From assembly GCF_000004075.3 (NCBI RefSeq), contig NC_026659.2, positions 4,712,001 to 4,776,000 of the forward strand: a stretch of DNA of 64,000 nucleotides. Reading direction: 5' to 3'. Origin of the DNA: Cucumis sativus (lineage: Eukaryota; Streptophyta; Magnoliopsida; Cucurbitales; Cucurbitaceae). Every line of letters begins with the position of its first letter. Within the stretch, counting starts at the first letter, position 1. The notes under the pieces were generated by a model that was not told the DNA's origin, searched no databases, and worked only from the letters and a program-made list of their open reading frames with translations. Both the position numbers and the translations under genes were made by a program. Below are positions 26,909 through 45,200 of the stretch, in pieces.

Positions 26909-26980
26909 CGCCGTCTGTGGGGATCGAACCCACGACCACGTGGTTAAAAGCCACGCGCTCTACCACTGAGCTAAGACGGC
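26909..26980 (-). tRNA. tRNA-Lys (anticodon UUU)
   Basis: The 72-nt minus-strand sequence folds as a full cloverleaf. The acceptor stem GCCGTCT pairs with AGACGGC, with a G discriminator. The D arm carries GCTC..GAGC, the anticodon stem CGTGG pairs with CCACG around loop CTTTTAA (anticodon TTT, positions 34-36), and the T arm is GTGGG TTCGATC CCCAC. Internal promoters are present: A box TTAGCTCAGTGG and B box GGTTCGATCCC. No intron and no encoded CCA, as in nuclear tRNA genes. A TTTT run follows about 15 nt downstream on the minus strand as a likely Pol III stop. Confidence 0.97.
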
Positions 26981-27943
26981 TTGCTTGTCTTGAACATCTA
27001 CCGAATAGAATAAATCTTTAAAACAAATTATTCGATTCAACATAAACACACTCAATTAACTAATATGAATAGATATTTGGACGGTAACCCTCCATTTTCA
27101 AATTTGTGACATATATCAAGATTAGACTGCATTAGTTACTCAATTATACAAATTCCATTACTAAATGTGGGTTAAAAACAAAAAATAAGAAAATAAAATC
27201 GTTAAATCGGTACTCAAATGTTGGAGAGAATGTTGAGGGACTTTGAGCTTATCTTTCTCAAGGGGTGAAATAGCGTTCTAATCTATAAATTCTCAAAAGA
27301 TTTGGTATTTGAATAAAAGTACTTGTAAAACCTTATAATCAAATACGTAGAAGTGCTACAACTTGTGTATATATTACTTGTAATAAGAAATGCTTGTATG
27401 CAACAGCATTCTCAATGACGGCTATAATAGAAATTTGTTTAAATTTTATATGAAATTCAAGAACCAAAACAGTGTAACAACAACCCAAAGAAAAAGTGCG
27501 ATAAAAACACTACCACTCCATTCAAGGATAGTTTTTGAAACATTCACGAAAAAAAGAAAAAAAGAGGAAAATTGTAACTTTTTAAAGAAGCATTGAATCA
27601 TATTTTTCCAAAAAAATTCAACCAAGTCAAGATGGTTGAAAGTGAACCTGTAGAGATCAAAATTTTCATGTGTATAGCACATTGTGAATGAGAAGGGCCA
27701 CGGTTTAACCGATGATGCTAATGAATATGAATAATGAGATAGTAATCCAGAAAAGTAGCATAATATTTTTTAAACTTCAAATGAGAGCAAATAAGATTCC
27801 CGTCTAGAACATCCCAACACATCTAAGAACATCGTACAAAATACAATCTAAAAACTTTTCCTGGATAGTGGAGGATAACAAATGTTTTATATTAGAAAAG
27901 ATGGTTTACATCATCGACTACTGTCATATTTCTCAAAGAAAAA
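26981..27943. other. Intergenic DNA between tRNA-Lys(UUU) and the SCL30 3' end
   Basis: No gene is seen. The stretch is AT-rich. The part from about 27500 to 27943 may include the SCL30 3' UTR on the minus strand. Confidence 0.5.
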
Positions 27944-30900
27944 TCATCTACCATGTCTGGGGGATGCATCAGCAGAGCGGGATCGGGACCCCGAAGGTGA
28001 TCTTGATGTTCTACCAGGAGATGCCCTCCAATTAACCCGAAGGTGATCTTGATGTTCTACCGAAGGTGACTTGCTAAAGAAGTGAAAATGGATCAATGTA
28101 TAAATAGAACCGAACAGAACATGTTTCTAAGCAAGCACAGTAAACAAATATAATAAAGTACATGATTAAAAAAAATGAAAAACACCAAAAATAGTCTCAT
28201 ATTCAAGGTGCTGCCAGAAAGCAATGAAGTCAAAATTGCAAAATGGCTGAAATTATGGAAAAATGTCATGTTGCCAACAAGAACATGAAAGGAACCAACC
28301 ACACAGTCAGGCATGTACAAAAGTCATCAGTTAATCATACAACTTACTCGTGATATCCATTTCCATTCTGACCGTGCTCATCAGCATTATCATAACCAGG
28401 AGAATATACTTGTCGGCTCCTCTCAACATCTCGCTCACGAGGAGCACCCCTAGGTGATTCAGGGTAATCTGTGTGCCTTCTACCAGGGGAAACAGAATAG
28501 TCGCCTCGCCACCTTGGAGCTGGAGAGTAAGACCTGACAATTTCATATAGCATAGTTACAACTATCTGAAGCATTAATAAATATGAACCAGGCGTTTTAA
28601 ATAGACGATTACCTTGATCGGTATCTACTTCTTGAACCCGAAGGATGGCGAGGGGAGCGTGATCTGGATACTGAACGTGATCTAGAACGTCCTATATGAA
28701 CCCCAACAAAAAAAAAAATCAAATCAAATGAACTACTGCCTGAAACCAGGTTTGATCATTGAATACAAAAATCCAAATGGCCATATTTTGTCTAGTACAA
28801 TAATTAAGGATCGGTTTGATTCCAAGCATAAATATGTTTTATCTATTTAGTAGAAGCTGAAGTATGTGTACTTGAAATTTAGTAACAAATTGAAACCTAC
28901 AATACCACAAAGAAATAAATGTACAGACAGACTACAGAAGAGGTTCGTTTTTAATTTAAGCAATCAACAAAACCAGCAAAACTGCACACTCAAATTTTCA
29001 TAACAAAGGTGTTGACATTATGCTAACTTAATACACACACACACACACTTAAGGAACCCAACAAACCCAAAAAGAATTATTATATGCTTATATTTGAACC
29101 TAATGAAAGAAGCTGCATGTTGAAAAAAGGTTCAGAGCCGAGGACAAAATAAGGAAAGAATGATTCAACTTTCAAGTAAAAGGACAAAATTCAGATACCA
29201 TAATTCATCTGTCTGCATGTGAAACTACTAAGATCATTGCATAAAAAATAAAATAAAAAGTCCATCTAAATGATGTATAAAACCATTTAACTGAGCTTGC
29301 AAATAAATACAACAATCTTAAGTCTCAAGAAAAGTCAAATAAGAATACACGTGCATCTTAGAAATAATGGCACACACACACACACACAAGATGTGAAGAC
29401 ATATTCTAGGAGTAAATCAGGAAATTCGAACACTGGCTGTTAGTTGTGGGTTAGTGGGGCGTGCCAGGTTTATTTGTGAAGGGCAGGTTGATTATGCGAG
29501 GTTTTGGTGGGGTGGGGCAACTCTCTTGGTTAACTATCTTTCTGTTTCTGATATGTTCTACTTCAAGTTAACTGGTGTTTTCAACCTTTCCCTAATTCCT
29601 ACTAATAGAAGAGTGTCATTGCCCTTGAAATTGTTGTGATGTGCTCTTTACTAAACTTTGCAGGTAACATTGTGAGGGAAAAACCATACACAATGCTAGA
29701 CTTCTTGAACAGTTACGAAAAGTACCATGAACTAGAAAATTGAGAATTTGGATATAAGAGATCTTCTCACTTTTTTATGTTGGGGTTTTCACTTAACTGA
29801 AAAAGCTATTTAAAGATAAGGTTAGTAAAATTTGAAGAGAGACTGATTGTCCCCATACCATAATGAGAACGGCGTCCACCATAGCCAGATGGTCCCCTGC
29901 AAAGTTAAAAAAAGGAATAGTAAAAAACATGTAAGTTGCAACTAAATAAACATTATAAAAGGCTGTTAGGCTACTATACACAGCGAATGGAAAGAACTGA
30001 GAGTTTTAGATTGCTTTTGACCCACCCCACCCTACTAAATAAACATTAGAAAAGATATAGATGATTTCAGCTCAGTTACAATACAGAAAAGAACTGAGAC
30101 TTTTTGACGGATGAAAAATAATAAGTATATTTCTTCAACGCTCAAGCAAACAACCATGCAACTTAAACTTGTAAGTAGATGCAAGGGGGTGGAAAGTAAA
30201 TTTGCTGTTCCCTGAAACCATGGAGAAAAAGAGGAAAATGAGAATAAACAAACTACCTTCTACTCCTTTGGCGCATCTGTTCTGGCCTCTTCCTCGACTC
30301 TGCAGCAAGGACCACAGTAATCTCCCTACCAGCAAATTTTTTCCCATTCATATGGTACTGAGCTTCAGAAGCCTCGTAAGGATCAACAAACTCCACAAAT
30401 GCAAATCCTCGAGGCTCACTAAAAAAAATTGAGGAAAAAAAGATAAAAATAAGAAACCCATTCTGGACCCAAATCTTGGGTAATAAGAGTGAATGATTAC
30501 ATTAATATACATTTTCATGGCTAAGGATTTGGGATGTCATAAACTAAAAAGCTTTCTTTTCATATCCAGCATTAACTTCAGACTGCTTTCATCAAAGCTG
30601 GGGCTGGAGTTACATAAAGCACAGCGAATTTCAAAGTTTAGTAGCTAACCTTATCTTTACAATCAAGCATGAAAGAGGCAAGTGACTTGAAAAATCTTCA
30701 TATTCTTGTAACTATAAGCACTTCAATTCAACGTAACTTGACTTGACAAATCTTCATATTTCTTGATATAAGTAAACCAACAATTCATGAGTTGAAAATT
30801 CTTCACACACTTGGAAAACATGAAGCACTTGAACAAACATTCCACAACCTTAAAACCTTCACTTTGTTGGCTTCAATTGCTCAAGAATATACCTTCTTCC

Positions 30901-32351
30901 TCATAAACTTCACATCTCTTGATATAATTACTTGAAACCAAAAATTTGTGACTATTCTTCAAACGCTTGGAAATGAAGCACTTGAACAAAGATCCCACAA
31001 CTATGTAACCTTCAACTCGTTGGCTTCAATTGCTCAAGAATCTACCCTCTTCCTTATCAACTTCTATTGATGGGTGTAGTTATCTAATGTCTCCTCAGAG
31101 AGAGACACCCTCATTTCGATACTATTCTTTACATTCTTGATGAGCTATATGTTAGGCGGTGAAAGGTAGTAGACCCTCATTAAAAGGGGATTGGGCTTGT
31201 TTTAACTTCAAAGTTCAAACCAATATGCCCCCTGACAAAGCAGTTCAAAACACACTATGAAATGGGAATAAGATCCATCCAGAAAAAATAAGGTCCGGTG
31301 AAATTTCATTTGACATTGTTCATCCTCTTCATTCTCAGACTATGAATAACAAACTCAGCTGGATGTTCCATATAATCTAAAAAAATTGTCTAAAAAATTA
31401 AAACTCAGTTCAGTGCACATATTACACCCTCAAGAATTGATCAAGTTAAAAGGTAGTTGTAAAAGAGTCCCCCAACAGTTGCTTAAGAGTTCATTTCATC
31501 TTGCGTACGTAGGCACGTGAGAGTTCTTTCCAGAAAGAAGAAAAAGAATCAGGCATTGTTCTGAAAATAGAATCTTGAAATGCAAATTAGAAAAGTTTTA
31601 AATGTGCTCTATATATTATGACTATGATTTTGATTGACCTATATATGAAGCTTAGCACACGACTGAGAGCATCAAACAAGAGAAAGTAATCAGACACAAG
31701 TTCTAACCCAAAAGGCTTGGCTTAATGCTTAACAAGTAAACCTAAAATTACCACCTGAACCCTGCTTGAGGTTCATTTGATCAAATCTTAATGATGTGTA
31801 ATTACCAAATTAACTCACAAGGAAAGTAGAAGTACACGTTCACAAATCCGGTAGAATAACAGCTCGATAAATCCAACACATACCATGGATTGAGTTGAAT
31901 GAATAACAAATAAGAAAAATAAACACAAGATGCTCACCCTGTGTAATAGTCCTTTGGAATATACACGTCTCGAACAAGTCCAAACCTCTCAAATGGCGCT
32001 CTAAGCTCCTCCGGCCTAAATGTACCAATACAACCAAATGTCAAATTCTCTAAATGCAGTGAAAGAAAACAATAAATTCACTAATTAGAAAAGTAGTAGT
32101 TAGTACTGAAACCTAAATTGGACAAATCAATAAGAGGTAGCTGAAAAAAGTGGTGAAATCCTGACCTGCAATCCATAGGAATATTTCTAACCAAAAGGCT
32201 ACCATGAGGTTGTTCCCTTCGCCTTCCATACCCACCACCACCCCACCGCCACCTCCACCGCCACCACCATAACCCTACCCGGGGGGCTTCTTCCACGACC
32301 ACCATACCCTCTTCTTGGTGGACTATGGTATGGTGGACTGTATCTTCTCAT
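27944..32351 (-). CDS. SCL30: SR-type splicing factor SCL30 (SC35-like, RRM + RS), frame broken in exon 1
   Basis: SCL30 is a plant serine/arginine-rich splicing factor that binds pre-mRNA through an RRM and recruits spliceosome parts through its RS tail in nuclear speckles. Minus-strand exons: 32351-32166, 32015-31938, 30418-30257, 29896-29859, 28691-28613, 28533-28348 and 28073-27944. The start MRRYSPPYHSPPRRGYGGRG is the SCL30 signature, followed by a Gly-rich run, RRM (RNP2 LLVRNI, RNP1 RGFAFVEF), AAESRKRPEQMR and an RS tail ending in RSPSGSRSRS. As given, the frame from the ATG meets a TAG before the RRM. The exon sum is 859 nt, 2 nt short of a multiple of three. Adding one G to each of two G-runs (32273-32275 and 32241-32244) would restore an uninterrupted Gly-rich reading, so sequencing error is the simplest reading. 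A 5' UTR intron (32874-32360) has good GT/AG sites. Confidence 0.9.
27991..28061. repeat. 25-bp direct repeat (46-bp period) in SCL30 last exon
   Basis: CCGAAGGTGATCTTGATGTT plus five bases occurs at 27991-28015 and 28037-28061. In the transcript the two copies are read in different frames: the downstream copy encodes RTSRSPSG of the RS tail, the upstream one a non-RS stretch (VEHQDHLRV). This points to a local duplication in coding sequence. Confidence 0.8.
29033..29049. repeat. (AC)n microsatellite in SCL30 intron
   Basis: About eight ACAC units lie in the intron between exons 4 and 5 of SCL30. A second, longer (CA)n run lies at about 29370-29388 in the same intron. Confidence 0.75.
29369..29389. 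repeat. (CA)n microsatellite in SCL30 intron
   Basis: About ten CA units lie in the same intron as the (AC)n run near 29040. Both are likely length-variable between individuals. Confidence 0.75.
30762..31070. repeat. Two-copy degenerate tandem repeat, period about 156 bp, in SCL30 intron 2
   Basis: CTTGATATAA begins both copies (30762 and 30918). Both continue through CTTGGAAA..GAAGCACTTGAACAAA, a CCACAAC..AACCTTCA block and GTTGGCTTCAATTGCTCAAG. A partial third copy may lie just upstream (AAATCTTCATATTCTTG). It is non-coding and lies in the intron that separates the two halves of the RRM. Confidence 0.75.
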
Positions 32352-32359
32352 GCTTCAAC

Positions 32360-32874
32360 CTGTCCACAACAATGATCAGGTGAGGTCAGTAATTAAGATG
32401 CATATTTTTCAAAACTTCCTACCAATTCAAACTAATTACTACCTAAATAGAATAGTAGTTAATCCAATGACACCCACTTATGATCCTAAACTGAAAAAGG
32501 GGGTTCTGAATGTTAAAACCCTAAGCTACACTTCATAGGCTCAGGTCCCACTGAAACTCTCAATTGCCTGCTAAGATACATGTTAAAAATGTTGAAGATT
32601 ATAAACACACACAAGATACATCCGTTTATATTAAAAGGGAATCGAGAGGGTTCGACAAAAAGGCTCCTCTCATCACCTCTTTTCCCCATTTCTTGACCTA
32701 AAAGGGACACACAAAGATAATTCAAAATAAGAGTGAAGGTAAACACTAATTCGGAACGATCGAAACAAAGAAAGTAGCGGTAAACAACTATGGGTTTAGG
32801 GTTCGACCGAGAATCATCTAGATAAACATCCGTAAACGAAATAGTGAATCCAGGTATCGGAAGTTCATAATTAC
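32360..32874 (-). other. Probable 5' UTR intron of SCL30
   Basis: The minus strand shows a donor CTTCAG|GTAATT at 32875/32874 and an acceptor GGACAG|GTTGAAGC ending at 32360, nine bases before the ATG. The leader exon would run from about 32955 to 32875. Leader introns are common in plant SR genes. Confidence 0.65.
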
Positions 32875-32977
32875 CTGAAGGTAAGAGAATGAAGAGAAGA
32901 AAATGCGAAGAAAGACTCTTCCTTTGATCTGATTTTTGTGAACTCTCGAAGACTGCGATGCAAATGTAGGGTTTGGA

Positions 32978-32985
32978 TTTTTATA
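32978..32985 (-). promoter_or_regulatory. Candidate TATA box of SCL30
   Basis: The minus strand reads TATAAAAA here, about 105 nt upstream of the proposed leader-intron donor. Initiation would fall near 32950. Confidence 0.5.
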
Positions 32986-33616
32986 ACGTTGTTTGGTCCT
33001 CTCTTAAAAATTAAGTTTAGAACTTTATACAATGAGACTATTTGTCACGTCTTATCAAATTATCAAGACTAAATAATAATTATAACTACAAAGTCTAAAC
33101 TATAATAAGATCATATTACAAACGAAATGATTATCTATTTTTAAAATATAAAACATGTTTATAAAAGAACTGTAAATTCATATTTAAGAGATAATGACGA
33201 TTAATTTACGATCATTTAGATTATAATTTAATTCTCATTTGCTTTCATTTAATCTATCGTTTTTAGATTTTTTATCAAACATGTGTTGTATTTTCTTTAT
33301 CTTGTGTGATCGTATCTCTTTTTTTCTTGTTGTCTCTCTCCTTCATCCTTCGTATCTAGCTTTTCGTTACCATTTTGTCGGTTGCTTCTATTCATTTTTC
33401 ATCTCTCATGTCTTGAAAGGACCAGCGAATTTAGCATAGGCTTCCAGGAGCTCAAACATGCCTCAACTTTATGCTCTTTATATTACACATATATACGTAT
33501 AAAATTGAATCGATATCAATTCCAAGTATGTCTCCCAACTCTCCCTCTAGATCGAGGTTCATGCTTGAAAGTTACATTACTCATGTTGATTTTTCCATTT
33601 CGCTGAGCACAGTTTC

Positions 33617-34233
33617 AGGATTTGTTTTGTTCGTCAAAGTGCATCGCCTAGCTTTTTTTCTAAAAGATCATCCAACAGTTATTAAACGATCGTCCCTATT
33701 TTATTAAATGATCTCCCACATTTTACTACTTGTTCTCCATCGTTTACCAGTGATCTCCTACAACTGAGCGAACTCTTGCAGTTTGACTACACGATCTCCT
33801 AAGTTTTCCAGTACACATCATGTGACCTAAATGGCCTTGTGCCAAGTGTTATCAATGGTTGTCTGCATGTTTTCTTGAATATCAAACATGTGTGGATCGA
33901 TATTTAGTCGTTGAAGCAGGATATTCATTAATTCACTACACATTATATCATTTATGACCTTCAGATCTTTCATATGGCCTACAACATAATTGCTTCATAA
34001 CTGGTCTCACTCCCCACCAAATTGTACAAAGATGTGTATTAACGATTGTTTAAGAAATTGGACAACTGTGGGAGGTTACTCAGTAAACTATGGAAGATCT
34101 TGTAATAAAATGTGGGAGATTGCATAGAAAAATATGAGAGATTACATAATAAAATATGACAACAGTTTAATAACAGTTTGGTGATTATTAAAAAAGAGTT
34201 AGGCGATGCACTTCATTGAACTATACGAACCCT
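33617..34233. repeat. Long inverted repeat (foldback) with internal units of about 22-24 nt
   Basis: The left arm (33617-33775) and right arm (34060-34233) are imperfect reverse complements around a spacer of about 290 bp. GTGCATCGCCTA at 33639-33650 is matched exactly by its complement at 34200-34211. ACAGTTATTAAAC and ATCTCCCACATTTTA are mirrored as GTTTAATAACAGT and AAAATGTGGGAGAT. Within each arm a unit resembling ATGATCTCCCACATTTTATTAA recurs several times. It is non-coding. A foldback transposon or an inverted duplication of a minisatellite would look like this. Confidence 0.75.
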
Positions 34234-35474
34234 AAACTCATACTTGTAGAACAAAAAAAAAAAAAATCAACATGCATTAAAGGATAAGAGCAACAAACCT
34301 TTTAGAACAAGAAACGATGAAAAAATTGTAGAAACAAGTGCAGTGGTGCCAAGAAGTTGAGACGAAGGTTGAAGAAAGGGACCGATACAGATACAAAGGG
34401 AAACAGTCTCTTTTTAAAATTAATAGTAAATATGCATTCCTTACTTTTTGAAATTGAGATTTTTTATACATTTTATTGACGTCATAGAATCTTGCTATCT
34501 CCCCTCTATGGTCTATTACGTGCAAATTGGTTTCTTGTGTGATAAAATAGCAAGAGAGCTTGTTCAAGAATGAATAAAAATTGAAATTTAAACTTCAAAA
34601 ATAGTTTTGAAACGTTTATAAATTAGTGTTAATATTGTAACTTTGATAAACGTTGATTTGAAAAAGAGACACGCTTCCAGAGTTTTTGTTATATAAGGTA
34701 GCCTAATTTGAATATATGTAGACCTAATACTCATAATTTAATGTTACGATTCTCCACTATGCCTTTTTAACTCTTAAATTTCATCAATTCCACGTCCTAC
34801 TAATACTTTATATATACTTCAATAAATACATAAATTATTAATACTTAAATGAATGCATAAATTACTATTACTTTATACTTCAATAAATGCTAAAGGAATG
34901 TTTTAACTATATATTGCAACACTCTTCAGTTGGGTTGTAATTTGATAAAGTCAGATTGCTTTTTTTCTCGTACATTTAATAAAATTCACTCATACATAAG
35001 TAAAAAGGCTCACTCTGACTCAAAATATAGATAGTTTGAACAATTAGAAAAGCCAGTAGGTATGCATCAAATCTTTTTAAAACAGAATAAATCAAACAAA
35101 CTATAAACTGTTGTTATATATATATATATAATCATGATTGGCAAGACTAACTTATCTTCAACTAACATTATGAGACAACTCATATATGTGGTCACCATAA
35201 ATTGAATTAAGGATCTCTTAGTCTTCTATCAAGGTCATGCTCTCATGGTTATGACTCTCAACCCATGATGATTCCATAAACTGCTATTGAGTATCAATAT
35301 TACTTATAAAGAATGCAAAACTTAAGGGGAAAATAAAAATGTTGTAGACACAACAATTGACTTGAAGGAGTTAAATATACATGATACATATATGTTGTGT
35401 GTACAAATAATAATCATAAAGAATCTCTCAAGCAAGACTCGTCAATGCAACCAACAATGATAACTGCTAATAAG

Positions 35475-35620
35475 CTTATTGACCTAAAAGCTTAAACTTA
35501 TGGGTGAAGTCAAATTTAATATCATATTATCGACTTCCTAGACCACCTGCTTTGATACACCGTAGAATCACCGATTAACCAAAAAACTTAAATTTATGGG
35601 TACAGACATCTAATATCAAA
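35475..35620. repeat. Dispersed repeat family, locus 2 (two sub-copies)
   Basis: Two related sub-copies, starting ATTGACCTAAAAGCTTAAAC and ATTAACCAAAAAACTTAAAT, match those at 11596-11800. Each is followed by TATGGGT and then a TTAATATCA-type string. It is probably a worn transposon piece. Confidence 0.65.
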
Positions 35621-36127
35621 TAAATCATCCTAAACTAAGCATCAGTACATTGGGCCAAAAAACAACTCTAAATTGACATCTGGTTGAAAACTTGAACCAC
35701 ATGTTCTTTTGGATAGATAGCCTTAAAAGGGAAATATCCAATGAAATCACATAATTACTAAGCAGAATTTCAGCTAGTGGATAAGCAGTAGTTAAAAATA
35801 AGCCTCTTTCAGATTTCCTCCCCCTCTAAGAAACCAATGATTTAGATTTAAGGGTCAACCAACAGACCATTGGTATACTGATACGTCGATAAATGCACAA
35901 TTCGATCCCTCCTCAATTGCTCCACCGTTTGTACAACAACAACCTGTGAATATAGAGTATAAAACAGACCTGGATGTGCCGGTTGCCCCTCCATTCTTCA
36001 TATCCATATCTATCAAGCTTTCCTTGAGGCACCTCTGCCCCCACAAAAGAAATTAGCTCTTCAAGCCTCCAGGTGGATGCAACACCATGAAGTCGGTAGA
36101 ATATCAAATAATAAGGAACTTTTTGCA

Positions 36128-42237
<6,110 letters not shown>

Positions 42238-45200
42238 CGTTAAGAAGAAGAGTGAGAACTGTTCTCTCTTTTTTTCCCCGGAGGGCTTTGTTTCGCACTC
42301 CAATTTGCCCTCCGGAAGATAACGTCTTCCCTTTTTCTTTTTTTTTAATCGATTATTAAAGGAAAAGTATTTTCGTGAATTAGTAAAGAAAATCATTTTT
42401 GCAAAACTTTTAAGAAAATATTTAAAAATTTAGTAAAATTTCTAAATTTTAAAATATTTAAGAGTTAAAGTTCTGATTATAATCCAAAATTTCTCTCTCT
42501 CCCACCTGTTGTATTGAAAATTAATTGCTAAATTATAATAACGTTTAACTCTAACATTTATGTAAAAAATATCCATATTATTCCACTTGATTTTTTACAA
42601 AAAAAATAAAAATTAAAAGTTTTCAACTATTGAAAACGTCATAAATATTTTTTAAAAAATTTATAAAATATTTTCATCAATTTTTTTAGCACTCAAAAAT
42701 AAAAATAAAAATTTAAAGTTAAAATCATATTTTGAATTTACATCAATATTGATATTTTTACATTTTCACGGGTTTAATATCGATAAAAAAATGAATGGAT
42801 GTTTCCATTACATCGTAGAAAAATCTACAAATAAACATTAATATAAATGATAGACATGTTTACTTGTGTTGAAAATAATAAATATATATTTATTTACTAA
42901 TTTAAAATTATTTTTGAATCTTGTGTTTTTATAATTTAAATATTCTATTAGTGATGGACAACAGTATTCGATTTAGTTCGATCATTGGTTTGAAGGGATG
43001 TCGTACTTCGATTATTCCATATGCAAATAGTTCTAGATAGCCAAACATTGAAAGAGTGATTGGGTATATGTTACCTCTAAATCAAATGAGATTAGTCGAG
43101 GTCTAGATGGCAAGAACACCTTCAAACATTTTCAAGATATATATATACACGTACAAATTTTGTCTACTTATTTGAAAATTTTAGATGACATATTTGAATT
43201 TCGAATGACCTCGTTCACATAATTTCAAAAAAAATAATAATTTAAAAAATAAATTATAAAGTGCCATGAATTAATTTATGGAAATGTTTTATGTTGAGTT
43301 GATTTAGTATAATATATAAACTCATTGTTTGACCCATCAACATTAAATGATGGTGAAGTTGAGAAGTTACATTTTACCAATTCTAGCTTGTTTCAATGTT
43401 TTCAATACTCCATTCATTTACCATTAACAAGTATCAACCCGCGCCCCAAACATTCTCTTACCCACAACATACTACATTTAGGTAAAAAGTGATCATCCTA
43501 TAAAGTTTCAATACTCCATTCTCTTACCCACAACATACAACATACTTCATTCTTGAAAAATTATCTATAAATAGTTTAATTTGATAGAAGTGTAAGACAA
43601 TAATGATTTTTAAAGAAACGAGAGAGCGGATAAATTTGAGATTTTGGTTTTCTTAAATGTTTTTTTATTGTTCAAATTTCTTTATTTCTTTATATTATAT
43701 ATTATATGATATTAGTTTATTATTTCAATATTATATTTTGTTGGTTTCTTTATTTAGTTATGTATTGTTTTCACGAAAAGTGTCCAATTTTAATTTTTAT
43801 ATACATATATAAAAGAAATTGACAAAACTTTAATTTAAATCTAGTAAAAACGACCCTACAAAATAAGGTGAAAATGAAAACAAAATTTTAGAAGGAAAAA
43901 AGTGTTAAAATAAAGGAGTAAACTAACCCGAATAAAACTAATTAGTTGGTTTTGTTTTTTTATATAATATTGGTTCGATCTGTTTACACACAATTTTCAA
44001 AAAAGTTTAATTTGTGAAGTTGAAGCTGTGTTTGTATTAATTTGATGTGATGTGATTCAATAACACTTGATACTCTATTCTCTCTAGACTAAAAATGTAT
44101 GTTTGATTTGAGGAAGAAAAAAATGTATATCTTACAAAAAAAAAAAACTTGAGAGTGTTCTAGTTGTTGGAAGAATTATATCTAAACTTTTTTGAAGTAA
44201 AAAAATATAACCGGAAAGAACTCCTAATTTCTTTTGGTAGTTTTAGGCTTGGAGTAGGTTGGTCAATGCAAGGCTATATTAAAGTTATATTTGACCTCAA
44301 CTAAATAATATTATTTTGATTCAAACGTAAAGTGATCATGATTTGTCAATTTATATCTTTAATTTTAAATTCATACAAGTTTAATTACTTGTATTTTTAT
44401 TATTAATTTGATAAATAACGTGAAAATTTGTAATTTATCTAAAATTTAGACCTTTGTTTGTAAAACCAATCGACTAAACTTTGGTTCTTGATTAGTACAA
44501 AGATGAACAAAGGTGAAGCGAGTAGCACGTGGATAAAAATAGTATATCAATTACCATTTATAAGGAATGGTTTTCTTTTTGTTCCTTGAAATAACGAAAG
44601 TGGTATTTAACTAAACTTTGAAAAGACTAACCTGCGGTTCCGGTATCCAGTTGAGCAGTAATTAGGGCGCAACATTAGCTGTTTTTTTCTTAATTGAGTG
44701 AAGAAAAAACAATGACCATATTCCCACGCGTTTAATGATACACCTCTTTAACACGCTCTGATGAGGGGGTAAATCTGTAAAATCAACTCATTTCTTTTGA
44801 CATTCAACTCTTCATTATTCAATTTAAGTACATATTTTTAGAAATGCACATTTCTCTTCTTTCAAATTTCATGTTTTTTGGTCTACATTGACTGCATTTC
44901 CTTTACTTTTTTTTATTTCCAAATATTTATCTTTTTTCTTTTCAAATTACCTTTATAACTCCTTCAATTTATTTATTTTATCATTTTACATAATTATCTG
45001 TTATTTACAATAAATATCATATTCAAATATATATATATTTTTAATTCAACCTGCAAACTAATTAAACTTGCTTTTATATAAAAAGTTGAGATTAAAAAAA
45101 TAAATTTTGAAAATATAAAATGTAATTACACGCTTTTTAAAAACTAAAATTATAATTTTATATACATTTTAGTTTACAAAGAATTAGTTGAAGTTTGAGG

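Larger units (their letters stand above)
32986..36127. other. Intergenic DNA between SCL30 and the RlmN-like gene
   Basis: No gene is seen. Contents: a foldback of short repeated units (33617-34233), a (TA)n run near 35115-35132, and a dispersed-repeat locus (35475-35620). The last 250-300 bases before 36128 probably carry the RlmN-like 3' UTR on the minus strand. Confidence 0.55.

Noticed and set aside
26740-27021. Plus-strand open frame across tRNA-Lys(UUU)
   Set aside because: It is a translation of the antisense of a tRNA gene; the cloverleaf explains the sequence.
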